Numbered from the stretch's first letter, positions 1-10,737 are shown. The stretch is 64,000 nt of DNA from an uncultured Bacteroides sp. (GCF_958445495.1 NZ_CAUCSQ010000004.1:1-64000); one strand, 5' to 3'. The notes: generated by a model from the sequence alone, not told the origin. Program-made: numbers and translations.

Positions 1-93
1 GGAACCATATAAACAACTGTACTACAATATTTTAATTTATAGAACTCCTCTTAATTTAAAAATACTTTTCATATCTTCTTTTGATTTTTATCG

Positions 94-927
94 TTATTCA
101 ATACGGTTTATTTTAATATCCAATGTCCGTTCCGACAATGTTCCGCCCACTCCTTCCATGACAATGGGAAAAGCGAACGAATCCCTTTTCTCTGCAAAAA
201 ACAATGAAACATCTATCGTAACTATTATATCAGCTTCATTGCCCGGATCAATCATTTCCGGTTCTGTACGAAAACTCATAAACTCCGGCATATCCGAAAC
301 CGATAAACGCAACGGTTCCTTTCCGCTGTTACCACACAAAATCCGTTCAGACGGATGCTCACCCGGATTCAAATTCTTAAATTCCATCCGTTTCTGTTTC
401 AACCTTAATTTACCCATCGCATACGGGTAACGTGCCCATCCGTCCGCTGCAGGCAATACATTCCCTATTAGCGTAAGACGTGCCACAGGTATTTTATCTG
501 ACAAAGAAAGATAAATAAAAGCATCCGTATCTATCGTTCCGGGATGATTCCTCGGATTGTAAGTCAATGCAATATTTCTTTTCTCACCGACAAGCATTTC
601 CCCGATAAAAGTGTCTGCCGCCGTACAGCCGCAAGTCGTTCGCACACGGATAAGATTTATGGTTTTTCCGCTCACATTCGTACACGCAAAATAAAAGGTT
701 TTCGGAGCTTCATCCTCACTCAATGTCCCGATATTCAGCACCGTCTCTTCGAACCGCAGAATCTGTTCTCCTTGTTCCATCAACGGCGGATTTATCAGTG
801 AATCAACCTTTTCCTGCAAAACGTCTTGCTTCTGTGAAGCAGAACGGACATTCCGGGCTTCAACCTCCCGGAATTGTCCGACTGCCACGCATAATAGAGA
901 TAACCGTATCCAAGCAATTGGTTTCAT
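94..927 (-). CDS. DUF1573 domain protein, last gene of the SusCD/protease cluster
   Basis: This 277-residue protein has a hydrophobic N-terminus (about residues 5-20) that looks like a signal peptide, so it is probably exported. Residues about 55-150 match the DUF1573 pattern: a beta-sandwich region with a Cys-Gly-Cys-Thr motif preceded by an FxFxCTNVSGK-like strand, the usual hallmark of the family. A second, similar beta repeat with NSGKEPLRL follows at about residues 195-275. DUF1573 proteins are common in Bacteroidetes and have no established biochemical role. The gene starts 13 bp after the subtilase gene on the same strand and is probably the last gene of the cluster that begins with susC. 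The family call is good and the function is unknown. Confidence 0.8.
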   Translation of the reverse strand: MKPIAWIRLSLLCVAVGQFREVEARNVRSASQKQDVLQEKVDSLINPPLMEQGEQILRFEETVLNIGTLSEDEAPKTFYFACTNVSGKTINLIRVRTTCGCTAADTFIGEMLVGEKRNIALTYNPRNHPGTIDTDAFIYLSLSDKIPVARLTLIGNVLPAADGWARYPYAMGKLRLKQKRMEFKNLNPGEHPSERILCGNSGKEPLRLSVSDMPEFMSFRTEPEMIDPGNEADIIVTIDVSLFFAEKRDSFAFPIVMEGVGGTLSERTLDIKINRIE

Positions 928-940
928 TGATTATCAGGAA

Positions 941-3028
941 TTACATCCAACCGTTATTATTAGCTTTCTTGCGGACAGTTGCGGTAATGACCTGTTCGCT
1001 CCCATTGCTGACTTTCACTGCAATACGGGCCGTACCGGTCTTTACCCCGGACACCTTCATAAACGTTCCGTTTACAACTACCGCAGCAGTAGTTTCATCG
1101 CTTGATGTACAAGTATAAGTCAACTTTTCGCCATCTACAAAATAATAAGCAAGATTCAGAGTCGAAACTTCATTTTCTGCTACATACACATTCGGTACTA
1201 ACATATCCGAACCGTTCCCCTCGATATTGTCAAGCAATATTCCGGCATCGGCCAATCCCGCTCCCATCTTGCCTACATATCTCGACAAGCTCACCCTTGT
1301 GGGCGAACCACCCGGAGAAAGATGGTTACGATAATAAGTTTTCACTCCACCGGTAGTGTACCAACTGTCCAACGGTTTGGCTGATTTTTTCAATAATTCA
1401 ACAAACTCACTTGCTTTAAAATGCCGGCGTTGTTTAACAGCGTAAGATAATCCCAAAGCCGCCACCCCCGATACATGAGGACAAGCCATTGACGTACCAT
1501 CCATAAACCCGTAAACCGGAGAGCCATTTTGTATCCATGTAGAGAGGATAGACCCCGAATATATACCTTCTGTCCAACTTTCGGGATCTTCCTGCCCCAA
1601 CGGATTATAATATTCCGTATCGCCACCGGGAGCGGAAATCGTCACTTCCGTACCATAATTGCTATAGCAAGCCGGAGTAAAATCGGCTGCCAGTGCACTT
1701 ACCGAAATACATTTGGAATAAGCGCCGGGAAACCCAGCCATTCCCGCGTATTCGTTACCGGCAGCGAAAATAATCAATCCTCCGTCAATCACTCCGTTGG
1801 GAGAACCGGCATTATTGATAAAATAGTCCAATGCTTCCTTTTCCAACGGATAAAGATTTCCCCATTCTTCTTCCGATCCCGGACCGGGAGTATATCCGTC
1901 AATCATACTGCCCAAAGAAGAATTGTATCCCCAACTGCACTGCAGAATAACGGCGCCGTTATCGGCAGCATATTTGATAGCTCTGGCTTCCGCATCCAAT
2001 GTGACACCACTTTCTCCGGAAAACACCTGACATGACATAAGTTTGACGCCCGAATTTTTCGAACCGTCGCCGCCGGCAATACCGCAAACCCCTCTGTCGT
2101 TGTTGTTCACAGCGGCAATAGTTCCGGCAACATGAGTTCCATGCCCTGAATCACTGGCTTCCGACCATGAAATAACCCCGGTATTACTTACGAAATTGTA
2201 ACCATATTTATCGTCTTTATATCCGTTGCCGTCAGCATCGGTATCGGCATACAATTCTTCTCCTTCATTTACCCAGATATTATCCGCCAAATCGGGATGA
2301 GTATTCATGACACCTTCATCCAATACGGCAACAATGATAGACGGATCACCCGTACATTTTTTCCAGGCTTCCGCGCAGCCGACATCACAGCCCACTTCCG
2401 AACCGTTGTGCAATTCATTCATATCGTCAAAATCATTATGCCCGCTATTGGCATAATGCCACTGATAAGACAATCCGGGGTCAGAGAAAAAGTTTGTTTC
2501 CGTTACGGCACGCACAGCCGTTTTTTGCCGCAAAGCGCCTTCATTGATATAACTCCGGTAACCATCAGTCCTATAAGCACGCTGAATACGACCGTTGGCC
2601 TGTACCTTTGATATTTCACCCAATTTGCCAAGACGACCGGCAGCCTTCTGCAAGTCTGTATCCCCATCGAACTTCACCCGATACCACAAGTGTAACCCGG
2701 CGATACGGGTACGTTCTTCGTTTTTGGTATCCACAGGAAATATACGTTCAAAATGATATGCACCCAAAATATCCAGTACTTCATCCGTAGAAGGGATTCC
2801 GGAACGGGTCATAGCCCCACCGCTTCTGGTTGCCACCGTAAGAGCCCGGTCAAGAATCTCCGTCATGGCAGGATCAAACTTAATCAGCAACTCACCGGAA
2901 GTACCGTCAGCCGGAAGCTGAACTTCCGTCCCCCCTGCGGGGGCGGACGGTTGTTCAATCGGTTCTTGCTCCGAACACGCGGCCAACATCAAGGCAAACA
3001 GTGCCGTATATAAGATTTTTTTCTTCAT
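941..3028 (-). CDS. S8 subtilisin-like serine protease, lipoprotein
   Basis: The 695-residue protein starts with a lipoprotein signal (LMLAAC lipobox), so it should be anchored to the outer membrane, possibly surface-exposed. Residues about 45-150 resemble a subtilase prodomain. The catalytic triad is visible: Asp237 in VAVLDEGV, His299 in GHGTHVAG and Ser513 in GTSMACPH. A C-terminal Ig-like beta domain (about residues 615-690) follows. It should cleave proteins into peptides outside the cell or in the periplasm. It sits 50 bp downstream of the BACON-LRR gene in the SusCD cluster, and it is the only clear degradative enzyme there. This context suggests that the SusCD transporter imports peptides, which is an inference. 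Confidence 0.93.
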   Translation of the reverse strand: MKKKILYTALFALMLAACSEQEPIEQPSAPAGGTEVQLPADGTSGELLIKFDPAMTEILDRALTVATRSGGAMTRSGIPSTDEVLDILGAYHFERIFPVDTKNEERTRIAGLHLWYRVKFDGDTDLQKAAGRLGKLGEISKVQANGRIQRAYRTDGYRSYINEGALRQKTAVRAVTETNFFSDPGLSYQWHYANSGHNDFDDMNELHNGSEVGCDVGCAEAWKKCTGDPSIIVAVLDEGVMNTHPDLADNIWVNEGEELYADTDADGNGYKDDKYGYNFVSNTGVISWSEASDSGHGTHVAGTIAAVNNNDRGVCGIAGGDGSKNSGVKLMSCQVFSGESGVTLDAEARAIKYAADNGAVILQCSWGYNSSLGSMIDGYTPGPGSEEEWGNLYPLEKEALDYFINNAGSPNGVIDGGLIIFAAGNEYAGMAGFPGAYSKCISVSALAADFTPACYSNYGTEVTISAPGGDTEYYNPLGQEDPESWTEGIYSGSILSTWIQNGSPVYGFMDGTSMACPHVSGVAALGLSYAVKQRRHFKASEFVELLKKSAKPLDSWYTTGGVKTYYRNHLSPGGSPTRVSLSRYVGKMGAGLADAGILLDNIEGNGSDMLVPNVYVAENEVSTLNLAYYFVDGEKLTYTCTSSDETTAAVVVNGTFMKVSGVKTGTARIAVKVSNGSEQVITATVRKKANNNGWM

Positions 3029-3078
3029 CGCTTCTTTTTAAAATTATTCTCGTTAATGATATTCATTCCGCAATTATG

Positions 3079-5061
3079 CTAATTTGTCGTATCCGATGAT
3101 ACAAATTTCCTGTAATACAATGGATAAGCAACTCCTTTAACCTTTTGGCCTGTTCCCTGCTCTCCTTTCCCATAGTAATAAGAATAATCGTAATTCACAA
3201 CATCCACATTATCAAACCCGACAGCACTTCCTAGCGTATTTTTACCATCTTCCTGCTGGTTAAAGACCAGAGTCATCGGATTCCAATATGCAAAATAAGG
3301 ATGGAACAAAATCCAGTTCGGGACCGTACCGGTCAAAAAATTCAAGTTTAAATAAATGGTACGGGTAAACGGTAACACACGCGGAATATCCTGACCGCAG
3401 ACCGGAGTTTGTTTTCGGTATGCAACCAGATTATCCTCTGTCGTCAACCATTGGCAAGTATCAGTTGACAATTTATTCTGGTACACGGAAGGAGTAGTAG
3501 CCAATTCACTCTCACTAAAGAAATCATCAGCCTGGTAAGTCATAGGTTTACCGGCTGCTTCCAGTGCAACTTTCATTTCCTCATCCGTAGGAAGTTCGCC
3601 TTCAATGAAGTTGTTAAACATCATCAGCGAAAGCAAATTGTCCCAAGTAAGTAATTTCAAGAAAGCCTCCCTTTGCGGTTTCCCTTGCGAAATATCGATA
3701 TGCAACCCTACATTCCGTCCGTTGTATTGATTATTTCCATTAATCAGAGTCAAATCCCTTAATGTTTCCGTAATGCGGCAACCACCCAACGACAAATGTC
3801 TTAGATGTGGGAAATTCTTTTCATTCACCGTATTTGTAATGGTTGATAACATCTGAAAATTATTGCCTGAGAAGTCCAAATATTCCAACTTTTTACCCAA
3901 TTGAGCAAAATTATCCGGTAATGTCTCTATGCCTACAGAGAACATCGTCAGACTCTTCAGATATTCCAACTCGCCGATTTCCTCTCCCAAAGAAATAGTA
4001 CGTCTCTGTCGATTGGCATTGCTCCGCAATGCAAACGATTCCAGATATTTCAGATGACGGATTTCTTTCGGCAGTGACTCACCGTCTGACAAATCAATCA
4101 TAGTGAAACTTACAGAACGTACACGGCCTACGGCCTCAGAAGGAAGCTCGCCGTTTTTAATTTCTTTGTCAGTAGCTTCCCAAAGCGTCACAAAATTCCA
4201 ATTCAACAGACTCTCACTGGTATCAAAACTCATCATGGACTGAAGCTTGCTGTTAATCGTGATAATAGCTAATGAGTCACCTGCGCGGTTATCTTCAATT
4301 TTCATAGCAGCTTTCTGTGTTACAGTAAGTATCACCGCGTCTATTTCACTGCCTTTATCATCCACCAGCTTGTCTTCCGAGTTTGCCGGAACCAAATGGA
4401 TTTTAGCCACACGGGTATATGGAGCCACATTCATTCCCCAACGAAAATCAACCTTTATCGTACGCGGACGCGCTCCCCTGTCAAAGGCCATCTCCAAATC
4501 TTTGTTTTCCGGCAACGTTATCCAGTTAGTACGCTCACTTTCCATCTCCAGCTTTTCTTCATTACTCATTGCAGATTCTTCCGCAAAAGAATAATCAATC
4601 TTTTCAATCCTGAAACTGACATTTGCCGAAATAGTAGCTCTGAGATAACGTTTCGCATAAATTTCCGAACTCAGAATTTCCACCTCCGGCTCTTTCACCA
4701 GAATTTGCTTGCCAAACCCAAACTGCGTGACCGTAACCAGTCTCGGTTCCCGGCCGTCTGCCGTAAAACGCACCTGCGTCGTACGTGCAGTATTGGTCAG
4801 TGTAGAATCTATAGCCAGCTCACATACCGCCGAACCCAAACCATTTGCCGGTGAAACCGCTATCCAAGGTTGGGACGCGCGCGCCACCCACTGATTACCG
4901 GATGAAACGGCAATCTTCTCCGTACCTCCTTCAGCACCGACGGTAACCTCTTCCCTATCTACTGTTATGCCATCAATTACCGGTTCATCATCATCCTTAC
5001 ACGAAGTTATCAACCCCGCACAAAAAATCAGTCCTAATGTTATCTTATTCAAATATTTCAT
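3079..5061 (-). CDS. BACON-domain leucine-rich-repeat lipoprotein
   Basis: This is a 660-residue lipoprotein with the signal GLIFCAGLITSC followed by KDDDEP, the acidic tail after Cys that is common in Bacteroides surface lipoproteins. Residues about 33-115 form a BACON-type Ig-like domain (EVTVGAEGGTEKIAVSS...WI.VSP...). A second beta region with VTVTQ and VTQK endings covers about residues 120-255. Leucine-rich repeats follow at about residues 310-480, with LxxLxxL spacing and the LDFSGNNF-type motif. LRR domains usually bind proteins, so a role in capturing protein substrate at the surface is plausible but inferred. It lies 18 bp downstream of the 908-aa LRR gene, in the same operon-like run. 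Confidence 0.82.
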   Translation of the reverse strand: MKYLNKITLGLIFCAGLITSCKDDDEPVIDGITVDREEVTVGAEGGTEKIAVSSGNQWVARASQPWIAVSPANGLGSAVCELAIDSTLTNTARTTQVRFTADGREPRLVTVTQFGFGKQILVKEPEVEILSSEIYAKRYLRATISANVSFRIEKIDYSFAEESAMSNEEKLEMESERTNWITLPENKDLEMAFDRGARPRTIKVDFRWGMNVAPYTRVAKIHLVPANSEDKLVDDKGSEIDAVILTVTQKAAMKIEDNRAGDSLAIITINSKLQSMMSFDTSESLLNWNFVTLWEATDKEIKNGELPSEAVGRVRSVSFTMIDLSDGESLPKEIRHLKYLESFALRSNANRQRRTISLGEEIGELEYLKSLTMFSVGIETLPDNFAQLGKKLEYLDFSGNNFQMLSTITNTVNEKNFPHLRHLSLGGCRITETLRDLTLINGNNQYNGRNVGLHIDISQGKPQREAFLKLLTWDNLLSLMMFNNFIEGELPTDEEMKVALEAAGKPMTYQADDFFSESELATTPSVYQNKLSTDTCQWLTTEDNLVAYRKQTPVCGQDIPRVLPFTRTIYLNLNFLTGTVPNWILFHPYFAYWNPMTLVFNQQEDGKNTLGSAVGFDNVDVVNYDYSYYYGKGEQGTGQKVKGVAYPLYYRKFVSSDTTN

Positions 5062-5079
5062 TCATCGAATCTTTTTATG

Positions 5080-7806
5080 TTATCGTTCAATACCCAAAGC
5101 ATCACAACCGCGAATATCCTGCGTCGTGTCATAAAACAACATGTACATGCCTGCCTGAATGTAGGCACATACACTGGTTACGTCAATAGCGATATTCGGA
5201 TTATCCGCAATATCCAATATATAAAGTTGCGGTGTCAGAGTCTCACTTACTTTACGGATATCATTTGATCCGATTTGCAATTGGAGCAGACTCGGACAAG
5301 CAGTAATACCTGTGGGCCATTCACGTAGGATACGGTTACCTTCCGCATCACGTTGATGACGGATACCAAAAGCTTTCAACTGACTACTGTTCAACGGTTG
5401 TGTCGGAAATTTGGAGAAACAATTGAAACCGACATCCATATTACTCAAATAAGGCAAAGTCGTTGCCCGGAAGTCATCGGACAAACTAGTCAACTTATTG
5501 AAACGCAAATCTATGCTAGTTAATAAATGCGTATTCTTATAGTTCCCGTTTTTAGGTTTAAGCGAATTCTCCGGAATCGATTTCATCAGATTGTTACTCA
5601 AGTCGATAGTCGAAATCGGAGAGCCCGCCGCAAATAACTCGGTAGGGAATTTCACGATTTTGTTGTATGACAAGGTTACCGTACTGGCATTAATCCCTTT
5701 ATAATCCTCCATCGAACAATCTATATTATCACCGTCCAGACCGATTTCATTATATGAAAAATTCACAGACCCCATGATATATACAGACTTGGCATTAAAG
5801 ATATTCGGAATGTATTTCAGTTTATTATGAGAAAAACTCAAGCCTTCAACCTGCTCGGTAAATGCACAAAAATCTTCCGGAATTTCCTCAATCCGGTTAT
5901 AGTCCAGCATAAGCTCCGACAGCTTGACATCCGTACCGAAAGCTTCCACCCGCTCTATGTTGTTATGAATGCAATCGAGTAACCCCAGCTTTACCATTTT
6001 CCGCAAAGATGCAGACTCCGGAAATCTTTCCAGGTTATTATAACTCATATAAAGAATCTGCAGCTTGGGACCTGTATTTTCATTATCAGCCAACCTTGTC
6101 CAGTCCGCCCTTAACTGAACGGGGCCAATCCCTTTGTTACAAGCAATATTCAACAGTTGCAACTCCGGCAAAGCATATATAAATTCCGGAATCTGCGTTA
6201 GATTCCGACAGTTATATAATTCCACATCCGTCAAATCTTTCAGATTACTCCAACTCAATTCCTCATCCGCATACTGTTTGGCATATTCAGAATCGGCATC
6301 CTCCCATTCGGTAGCGATGTTCTGGAAGGTGATGGGCGAATTCGCCAAATACAACATCCGTAATTTAGTCAACCGCTGGATAGCTTTTGAAACAAATGTG
6401 ATATGATTGGTAAGGCCGCCTATTTGCGTATCCTTCAATGTGATGCGATTATTTTTCTTTATCGGTTGTTGTTTGCCGTCACGGTTTATACCATCCTGTA
6501 TCAGTTCCGACATATTCAGACGCGGGTCATAATCTAAAAATGTCTTCTTGTAATGCATACGTATTCTCTGCTTCTGCTCCTCGTTCATGTCCGGGGTCAT
6601 TTCGTCTTCGCCGAACAACCTTCCACTCAAGGTCTCGCCGTGAGTTCCGAAAGCAAGCGTCTGTAATTCGGTCAACTGTCCGATAGCGTCAGGAACACTG
6701 CCTTTGGCTCCGAATCCGGCAAACGAAAGTCCTATGACACGGCCGTTGTCATCCAATTCAACTCCCGGCTGATTTCCCCACAAGTCCAATTCCTTATTGA
6801 AATTCCAATTCGAGCTGTAGACTGTATTATTCACGACACCACTGTTATATTTCCAATTCTTTCCATCCAATGCTTCCCAGATTTTCTTCAAAGCCTTATA
6901 ATCTTTGATATATTCCGCAGTTTCCATTAACTGAATAGGCACATTAGCATCTTTCGTCCACTCATTGTCTTTCACGACAAAAGATTTTCCCCTGACAGAC
7001 TGGGTTTCCAATTCCGGCCTTGTAATGCCTTTCTGGGAATAAGTAGTATATGACACAACTTGATAAGTACCGGCAGGAAGCCATACGGCAGAATCACACG
7101 TCGCCACGCCGGTATCCATATACTTGTCATTGGGATTATCCGGGTTCTGATGTTTTTCAGAGTCTTCCTTATAAGTGACTTTCATTCCCTTCAACGGAGT
7201 TACGACACGATTGAAAGTATTCATCACCGTAATGTCAACATAACGGATATTGCTGAACAAATATTGACCGGCCGCACGTGTGACAGTTCCGTTGCCAAGT
7301 CCTTCTTTTGTCAATTTGAAGGTTACAGTTCCACGCGATACCGCGTCTACAGTCAATGCCTGCTCCCGAAGTCCTCCGCCGACAACGGTAAATTCATTGT
7401 CCTCTCCGGCAGGTCCAGCGAGCAAAACATCATCGAGTTTACCATACAGATAATAACCGACAATCTTATAAGTACCAGCCAACAGTTGCAATTTATCACT
7501 ACGCAATCCATATTCCGCATTGTCCGCATTATATGCGTTCAAGGGCAAAGTCTGCGAAACGGTTGTCCCGTTATGCATCATCACAACCATTATCTTCTGT
7601 GCGTCCGACAGCGATTCGAGTTTATCCGTCACGCGAGTGGTTGTTCCTCCTTCAAAAGATGCGCTCTTATAGAGCCTGAACTGCACATAACCATATTGGC
7701 TTTGCAGCGCCTCGTCATCGTCGGAACATCCTGTTGCCACTGCCACCAGCAGCAAGCCGGCAACAAGAGGCAAAAGGAATATCGAGTATAATTTATGTAG
7801 ATTCAT
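5080..7806 (-). CDS. DUF4458-type leucine-rich-repeat lipoprotein
   Basis: This 908-residue lipoprotein has the signal LLVAVATGC then SDDDE. The N-terminal half (about residues 35-300) has two fimbrillin-like or DUF4458-like beta domains with the pattern GYVQFRLYK...TTTRVTDKLESLSDAQKI. The C-terminal part (about residues 350-880) is a long LRR array with many LxxLxLxxN units, such as LQILYMSYNNLERFP, LSELMLDYNRIEEIP and STIDLSNNLMKSIP. It is the larger of two adjacent LRR lipoproteins in this cluster. The family has no defined activity, and protein binding at the cell surface is the natural guess. The spacing to both neighbours (18 and 36 bp) fits co-transcription. Confidence 0.82.
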   Translation of the reverse strand: MNLHKLYSIFLLPLVAGLLLVAVATGCSDDDEALQSQYGYVQFRLYKSASFEGGTTTRVTDKLESLSDAQKIMVVMMHNGTTVSQTLPLNAYNADNAEYGLRSDKLQLLAGTYKIVGYYLYGKLDDVLLAGPAGEDNEFTVVGGGLREQALTVDAVSRGTVTFKLTKEGLGNGTVTRAAGQYLFSNIRYVDITVMNTFNRVVTPLKGMKVTYKEDSEKHQNPDNPNDKYMDTGVATCDSAVWLPAGTYQVVSYTTYSQKGITRPELETQSVRGKSFVVKDNEWTKDANVPIQLMETAEYIKDYKALKKIWEALDGKNWKYNSGVVNNTVYSSNWNFNKELDLWGNQPGVELDDNGRVIGLSFAGFGAKGSVPDAIGQLTELQTLAFGTHGETLSGRLFGEDEMTPDMNEEQKQRIRMHYKKTFLDYDPRLNMSELIQDGINRDGKQQPIKKNNRITLKDTQIGGLTNHITFVSKAIQRLTKLRMLYLANSPITFQNIATEWEDADSEYAKQYADEELSWSNLKDLTDVELYNCRNLTQIPEFIYALPELQLLNIACNKGIGPVQLRADWTRLADNENTGPKLQILYMSYNNLERFPESASLRKMVKLGLLDCIHNNIERVEAFGTDVKLSELMLDYNRIEEIPEDFCAFTEQVEGLSFSHNKLKYIPNIFNAKSVYIMGSVNFSYNEIGLDGDNIDCSMEDYKGINASTVTLSYNKIVKFPTELFAAGSPISTIDLSNNLMKSIPENSLKPKNGNYKNTHLLTSIDLRFNKLTSLSDDFRATTLPYLSNMDVGFNCFSKFPTQPLNSSQLKAFGIRHQRDAEGNRILREWPTGITACPSLLQLQIGSNDIRKVSETLTPQLYILDIADNPNIAIDVTSVCAYIQAGMYMLFYDTTQDIRGCDALGIER

Positions 7807-7842
7807 TTAATCTATATTATTCGTTTGCTATTAATATATCAT

Positions 7843-9810
7843 TCAGTTTCCATTCTTACTGGCTACTATCCCATATATTTCATCATTTTCGCAAGTAACC
7901 GCAATCAATACGGTTTTACCTTCAAGAGAACTGCCTCCACCGAACCATACATTTATTTTCCCTATCTGCTCATTACCGAAATCATTATATCCCCATGCGC
8001 AATCTGCAGACGAAGATGCCGTTATATCAGTTCCGTCTCCACTGCTCAAATCATAAACTTTAAACGACCGGATGGCGGAAGGAATCATTTCGATATCCAT
8101 TGATTGGCCCGATGTTTTATAAATACCCGTCAAGTTATGCATATTGATAAGCGTTTGCGCATCACTTCCGTTATACACAACAGGAGCAGTGCCATTAGCC
8201 ACTACGAATTTTTGCTGCTCATCTCCGCCTCCGGAAACATGGCTTGTCCGGACAATCAGCATCGCTTTCTCATTAGCCGCCTCACCCGAAACAACAATAA
8301 AGATATCTCTGCCATTAGCAGAAGCGGCCGACACGGTTATCAGATTTCCCGAACCGTCTATGACACCAACCGCATCTGTTCTATCGTCCAAATAATAACA
8401 CCTATAATCCATAAATTGGAAAGCAACGGTCACATACGTAATATCTACCGGTTGCTTGATTTCAGTAATTCCTTGCACTCCGTAAACAGACATCAAATCA
8501 CTTGCATCATCCCCCGTATAGGTTGTACATTCAATACTTGCTCCGGTATTTATATCCTGTGCAGAAAAGAATTGTGTTTCACCACCGCTTTTTATTTCCT
8601 TTTGAGTAAATTGGAAGACAAGATTCGCCTGTTCATATTTTCTAACAATTTCTTCACCATCAATAATTGCCGCTTCCAGATTCTCTTTTATACTTTCATA
8701 CTCCACAGCAGAGAACACGAGTACATACCCGACACGTTCAGCGGGTTCCCAAGACTCCGGAGCATATGCATCCACAAGCAATTTAACATTACCATCCCCG
8801 TTGTCATCCTCACAACTCATCCATTCCTCATCAGGACTCACGACATACAGTTCATCATTGAATTTTCCTTTTTCAACAAATACAACCTTATAAGCATCTT
8901 TCAAAGTCTTTACAGTAAACGGCAGGCGGTTTTTGAAAGAAATGCCGCTGCCTCCCGTACCTGCAATTCCACCTCCACTTTGAGTAAAAGTCTTTCCGTC
9001 CAAAGATACAACCCAATCATATTGATTGGAAGACGGACGAGTCAAATCCATTACCCCCGGAGTCATGCCTTCATAAAAGACTCTGAAAGACCGGAAGGCT
9101 CTTCCTTCTTCGTCGGAAAACGTGATTACATTCTTTTCACTGGCTTCAACCGGATACTTCTCACGACTCTCATTTTCGATTATTTTCAGACCGCCTTTTA
9201 CTTTCTGGTTCACAGCTCCTACAAGAGAACCTCCTTCCAACTCTACCCATCCCGGCAAATTCGTTGCAGCAAAACGGAAATTAGCCTGTACGCTAAACTG
9301 GGCAAAATCTTTGTACCCGACTTCAAGCTCTCCGTCTCCGGCAATCTCATTCCCGTCTTTATCGTATATCTTTAATTCATAATTCACAGCCGAACGGGTA
9401 ACCTCTCCGATTACAATTGTCTGCCCACCCATTGTCAATTCCAATTTAGCTACACTAATATTATCCACCTTCTGATTATCATCGGTAACTATAAGCGTCA
9501 CGGTATATGTGCCTGCAATTCCGGACAGAATAAACTCTTCCGTATCATTCGTTTGTAATTTACACCAAATAGCAGAAGAAGCCAGACTCCAATCGGCATT
9601 CGCCGTAAAAGTAAACTCCCTTGTTTCGCCGGCATTGCAAATAAGGTTCTGCTTTTCGGGAAATACCGGGACCACTGTATCATCATCGTCGTCCGAACAT
9701 GCAGCCAGGCAGAAAGCCATGAGCAAGCCGACAAAGAGGTAACTCTTGCATAATGTTTTTATGCCGGAATCTCCCAGTAATTTTAAACTTAACTTTTTCA
9801 TATCCATCAT
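7843..9810 (-). CDS. DUF5003-like surface lipoprotein
   Basis: This 655-residue lipoprotein has a long N-terminus and a clear lipobox (MAFCLAAC then SDDDDD). The sequence is beta-rich and Ser/Gly-rich. It begins with a BACON-like segment (NLICNAGETREFTFTANADWSLASSAIWCKL) and continues with repeated Ig-like segments. The order of genes in this cluster matches clusters where this position is annotated DUF5003, but the family call comes from memory of such loci, not from a search. No catalytic motif was seen. The likely role is an auxiliary surface binding protein next to SusD. The start chosen here may be a few codons long, because MM and MDM starts lie close together. Confidence 0.65.
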   Translation of the reverse strand: MMDMKKLSLKLLGDSGIKTLCKSYLFVGLLMAFCLAACSDDDDDTVVPVFPEKQNLICNAGETREFTFTANADWSLASSAIWCKLQTNDTEEFILSGIAGTYTVTLIVTDDNQKVDNISVAKLELTMGGQTIVIGEVTRSAVNYELKIYDKDGNEIAGDGELEVGYKDFAQFSVQANFRFAATNLPGWVELEGGSLVGAVNQKVKGGLKIIENESREKYPVEASEKNVITFSDEEGRAFRSFRVFYEGMTPGVMDLTRPSSNQYDWVVSLDGKTFTQSGGGIAGTGGSGISFKNRLPFTVKTLKDAYKVVFVEKGKFNDELYVVSPDEEWMSCEDDNGDGNVKLLVDAYAPESWEPAERVGYVLVFSAVEYESIKENLEAAIIDGEEIVRKYEQANLVFQFTQKEIKSGGETQFFSAQDINTGASIECTTYTGDDASDLMSVYGVQGITEIKQPVDITYVTVAFQFMDYRCYYLDDRTDAVGVIDGSGNLITVSAASANGRDIFIVVSGEAANEKAMLIVRTSHVSGGGDEQQKFVVANGTAPVVYNGSDAQTLINMHNLTGIYKTSGQSMDIEMIPSAIRSFKVYDLSSGDGTDITASSSADCAWGYNDFGNEQIGKINVWFGGGSSLEGKTVLIAVTCENDEIYGIVASKNGN

Positions 9811-9822
9811 TTATATTGCTTT

Positions 9823-10737
9823 TTAATATCCTTGTTCTTTTAATTTCTCAGCTTCTGCCTCATCTATCCATTCTATAACATTGACAAATGTGCCTACCGT
9901 ACCATATAGTGAACCGTCTCTGTTATTCACGCTTAATGTAACATACTGTAAAACATAATCTTCGTTGGTATTATAGAAAGAACTATAGGCGGCAGGCTGA
10001 CTAATCCTCAACTTGCCGTCTCCGTGAATGGTATTGAACACCTCTCCGGTTGTCGCGCAAACCTGCTCTTCCATTTCGAGCGACGGCTTCAAAACATCTT
10101 TCCTGTTGAAAGTTATTTCTGTATCATAACCGTCGAAATAAAGTCCGTGTATGGCAACCGTATTCTCCTTATCCTTCACAACATCGGAAGTCACAAGACG
10201 CAAATCGACTTTTTTCGGACAGTAATCCGATGAGAAATAAGTAGAGGTAATCTTACAATACCCGGTAAAGTTCTTGACATCAAACGGACAGACCTTCTGT
10301 ATCACGACCTTTGTCTCAGTTCCGTATTCATACATCCCCCATTGTTCCGCATCCGGAATTATAAGCCGTAAAGCAAAACCGAGCGAATCGGTAATCTCGA
10401 TATTCTCATAAACGCCCTGTACCTCTATGTCGGCACTTCTCTCACCCGCCTTAATAGTAAGGGTATTAGATAAAATTCTATAATGTTTGCCTTCAACGGC
10501 ATTACTTTCCCGCTCTACCACCTCGACGGCAAAAGTACGGTCGTAATTGGCAGAGACCGTGGCGGAGACAGGAACTTTGAATATTTCATTTGTTTCTTGC
10601 ACGGCATAAGTATAAAGCGTGTCAGAAAACATAAGATAATTGTCCTCGCTGTACACCGCCTTGTCCTGCTCGCATCCGGAAAAAGTTGCCAGAGCCATGA
10701 CGACTGCCATACATCCTATTAATAAATTCTTCATCAT
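9823..10737 (-). CDS. DUF4984-like lipoprotein, SusCD-associated
   Basis: This 304-residue lipoprotein has the signal LATFSGC followed by EQDKAVYSEDNYLMFSD. The N-terminal 130 residues look like a Calx-beta or DUF4843-type Ig domain (the VPVSA, AVEV.ERESNAVEGKHY and LTIKAGERSADIEV pattern). The C-terminal half, with paired cysteines and a long hairpin-rich region, matches what is usually called DUF4984. It starts 15 bp after susD, the slot usually filled by a SusE/SusF-like or other accessory surface lipoprotein. Substrate binding or forming a lid-associated subunit of the SusCD complex is inferred from position alone. Confidence 0.7.
   Translation of the reverse strand: MMKNLLIGCMAVVMALATFSGCEQDKAVYSEDNYLMFSDTLYTYAVQETNEIFKVPVSATVSANYDRTFAVEVVERESNAVEGKHYRILSNTLTIKAGERSADIEVQGVYENIEITDSLGFALRLIIPDAEQWGMYEYGTETKVVIQKVCPFDVKNFTGYCKITSTYFSSDYCPKKVDLRLVTSDVVKDKENTVAIHGLYFDGYDTEITFNRKDVLKPSLEMEEQVCATTGEVFNTIHGDGKLRISQPAAYSSFYNTNEDYVLQYVTLSVNNRDGSLYGTVGTFVNVIEWIDEAEAEKLKEQGY

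Noticed and set aside
8104..9375. A 423-codon plus-strand open frame
   Set aside because: It is antisense to the DUF5003-like lipoprotein gene, which has a lipoprotein signal and good spacing to its neighbours. The antisense product has no signal peptide or domain.
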